The position numbers were made by a program, and so were the translations under genes. Source: JACJYC01 sp964558465 (GTDB lineage: Bacteria > Bacteroidota > Bacteroidia > Chitinophagales > Saprospiraceae). From it: a DNA stretch of 44,533 nt. The DNA lies in NCBI GenBank assembly GCA_964558465.1, contig CAZLEF010000058.1, positions 1-44,533 on the forward strand, in the 5' to 3' direction. The notes under the pieces are model-generated. The model did not search any database. It was not told the origin of the DNA and was given only the letters and a program-made list of their open reading frames with translations. This document shows positions 42,905 to 44,533 of the stretch, piece after piece (the stretch's first letter is position 1; every line of letters begins with the position of its first letter).

Positions 42905-42990
42905 ATATCAATTCCTCAGTTCCTCCGCGCCTTCTGCGCGGCAAGCAGTTCCTCAGTTCCTCGATTCCTCAATTCCTCGATTCCTCATTT
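42905..42990. repeat. TTCCTC-type array with a CCGCGC/GCGCGG hairpin
   Basis: TTCCTCAG and TTCCTCGATT words flank a hairpin CCGCGC-CTTCT-GCGCGG followed by CAAGCA. The layout is that of the elements at 3488 and 6427, with the stem sequence changed but still paired. It lies in the glpF-glpK gap. Confidence 0.85.
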
Positions 42991-43043
42991 GAATTTATAA
43001 ATTCCGCCAAAACGGAAGTCACTCAAATTTCAACCCATCCATA

Positions 43044-44533
43044 ATGCATCAATACGTTTTATCCATCGACCAGGGTACCACCTCCTCCAGGGCGATTATT
43101 TTTGATAAAAAGGGCAACATTCAAGGTCTCGGACAGGAAGAATTCACCCAGATCCTACCCAATCCCGGGTGGGTGGAGCACGACGCCGGCGAAATCCTGG
43201 ATTCCGTGATCAAGGTGGTCCGACAGGCAGCCGCCGGGATTTCAGCACACGAAATTGCCGCCATCGGCATCACCAACCAGCGGGAAACCACCGTGGTGTG
43301 GAACCGCCATACCGGCCGGCCGGTTTACAACGCCATCGTCTGGCAATCCCGCCAAAGCGTCCCGGTTTGTGAAGACCTCAAAAAAAGGGGATTTGAACCG
43401 GCCGTGCGACAGCGGACCGGACTGGTGGTGGACGCCTATTTCTCCGGCACCAAAGTCAAGTGGATACTGGACAACGTGCCCGGCGCCAGGGAACAAGCCG
43501 AAAAAGGCGATCTGCTATTCGGCACCATCGATACCTGGCTGATCTGGAACCTGAGCAGTGAACAAGCCCATGTGACAGACTATACCAACGCCTCCCGGAC
43601 CATGCTTTTTGACATCCACCGCTGTGTCTGGGACCCTGAACTGTGCGCAGCGCTCGGGACGCCGGAATCCATGCTGCCGGCGGTCAAAGACAGTTCATTT
43701 GTGATGGGCCATCTGAAAAAGGAGATCCTCGGTTTGGAAGGAATCCCGATTTCGGGGGTGGCGGGCGACCAGCAGGCGGCGCTTTTCGGGCAGGGCTGTT
43801 TTTCTCCCGGCATGGCCAAAAATACTTACGGCACCGGTTGTTTTATGTTGATGAATACCGGCAAAAAGGCCGTTACATCCGACAACGGCCTCCTGACCAC
43901 GATCGCCTGGGGGCTCAACGGACAGGTGGAATACGCCCTGGAAGGCAGCATTTTTATTGCGGGTTCCGTCGTGAAATGGCTGCGCGACAAAATGAAGATC
44001 ATACAACACGCCGATGAAACCGAAGCGCTGGCTGCCGGTATTCCGTCTACGGACGGCGTCTATTTTGTACCTGCTTTTGTCGGGCTTGGGACCCCGTATT
44101 GGGACTCTGAAGTCCGGGCTGCGATCCTGGGACTCACTTTAGGAAGCGGCCAGGCGCAAATCGTACGGGCGGCACTGGAATCCGTTGCTTTCCAAACCAC
44201 AGAAGTATTGGAAGTCATGCAACAGGACAGCGGGCTGGACCTCAAAGCGCTCCGGGTTGACGGCGGCATGGTAAAAAATAATTTCCTGATGCAATTCCAA
44301 AGCGATATGCTGGGGGTTTCCGTAGAAAGACCGGTGGTGCAGGAAACGACGGCGCTCGGGGCAGCATACCTGGCCGGTCTGGCGGTCGGCTTCTGGAAAG
44401 ACGAAGAGGATATCAAAGTGAACTGGCAGCTCGAAAAAGCGTTTCACCCGAATATGCCCGCTGAACAATCAGCCGGTATGTTGAAGGGGTGGAAAAAAGC
44501 GGTGCAGGCTTCAAGGGGGTTTAAAGGAGTCTG
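43044..44533 (+). CDS. glpK: Glycerol kinase (incomplete at window end)
   Basis: GlpK phosphorylates glycerol to sn-glycerol 3-phosphate with ATP. The frame is open for 496 codons to the window edge with no stop, so it lacks only a few C-terminal residues (family about 500 aa). The N-terminus is SIDQGTTSSRAIIFD, the FGGY signature regions include NQRETTVVWNR, TDYTNASRTMLFDI and SGVAGDQQAALFGQ, and the ATP-binding part includes LRVDGGMVKNNFLMQ. The start is ATG 43044. It follows glpF by 200 bp. Confidence 0.97.
   Translation, partial: MHQYVLSIDQGTTSSRAIIFDKKGNIQGLGQEEFTQILPNPGWVEHDAGEILDSVIKVVRQAAAGISAHEIAAIGITNQRETTVVWNRHTGRPVYNAIVWQSRQSVPVCEDLKKRGFEPAVRQRTGLVVDAYFSGTKVKWILDNVPGAREQAEKGDLLFGTIDTWLIWNLSSEQAHVTDYTNASRTMLFDIHRCVWDPELCAALGTPESMLPAVKDSSFVMGHLKKEILGLEGIPISGVAGDQQAALFGQGCFSPGMAKNTYGTGCFMLMNTGKKAVTSDNGLLTTIAWGLNGQVEYALEGSIFIAGSVVKWLRDKMKIIQHADETEALAAGIPSTDGVYFVPAFVGLGTPYWDSEVRAAILGLTLGSGQAQIVRAALESVAFQTTEVLEVMQQDSGLDLKALRVDGGMVKNNFLMQFQSDMLGVSVERPVVQETTALGAAYLAGLAVGFWKDEEDIKVNWQLEKAFHPNMPAEQSAGMLKGWKKAVQASRGFKGV

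Overview
The window is a chromosomal segment of a Bacteroidota bacterium, most likely a Saprospiraceae-like lineage. Three things support this. Promoter -7 boxes of the Bacteroidota form TAnnTTTG lie just upstream of many starts (surE, hemH, tex, the 2OG oxygenase, marC, acetoacetyl-CoA synthetase, accC, the lipoprotein at 40.7 kb). There is a TonB-dependent receptor with an STN domain and carboxypeptidase-like repeat, and a Bacteroidota-type ferrochelatase with a Cys-rich insert. A 36-nt piece identical to the 530-570 region of Bacteroidota 16S rRNA, as recalled from memory, sits in an intergenic region. The core genes are moderately GC-rich. No tRNA, full rRNA, CRISPR array or transposase gene was found.

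Layout. 0-6.3 kb: minus-strand operon surE - small membrane protein - lpxB, plus-strand hemH, and a TonB-dependent receptor bracketed by perfect 51-bp inverted repeats. 6.5-12.9 kb: plus-strand tex, a one-domain asparaginase, an RluA pseudouridine synthase, a 2OG-Fe(II) oxygenase, a GT39-type membrane glycosyltransferase and a small ORF. 13-15 kb: type I pullulanase (minus). 15.1-18.7 kb: a TPR-like protein, secG, a terminator, a sigma-54-like promoter, groES-groEL. 19-22.2 kb: minus-strand pair of an M14 metallopeptidase and a small protein. 22.3-29.4 kb: marC, the acetoacetyl-CoA synthetase/rarA operon (minus), an LRR lipoprotein and biotin carboxylase. 29.4-31 kb: gene-free and packed with palindromes and inverted repeats. 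31-38.8 kb: an accessory region. An alpha/alpha-toroid protein and a FemAB/GNAT protein (both minus) flank an AT-rich island carrying a NAD synthase-like gene overlapping a rifampin ADP-ribosyltransferase (arr), a membrane protein, a decayed second arr, a membrane class III nucleotide cyclase, a TIR protein and a Cys-rich protein. 39.2-44.5 kb: pepT, a lipoprotein, glpF and glpK (running off the window).

The most unusual content is intergenic. There are several families of short structured repeats: a CCACGCC/GGCGTGG hairpin with compensatory changes, a 248-bp element with two covarying base pairs, TIR-bounded elements without transposase, a 73-nt structured unit in tandem, and short-period tandem arrays at gene ends, two of which have entered coding frames (lpxB, pepT). 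The AT-rich island is the best candidate for an undescribed system. Its genes centre on NAD+ (NadE-like, Arr, a TIR domain with a candidate catalytic Glu) and on cyclic-nucleotide signalling (the cyclase next to TIR). Two directly repeated copies of the 248-bp element lie on either side of it.
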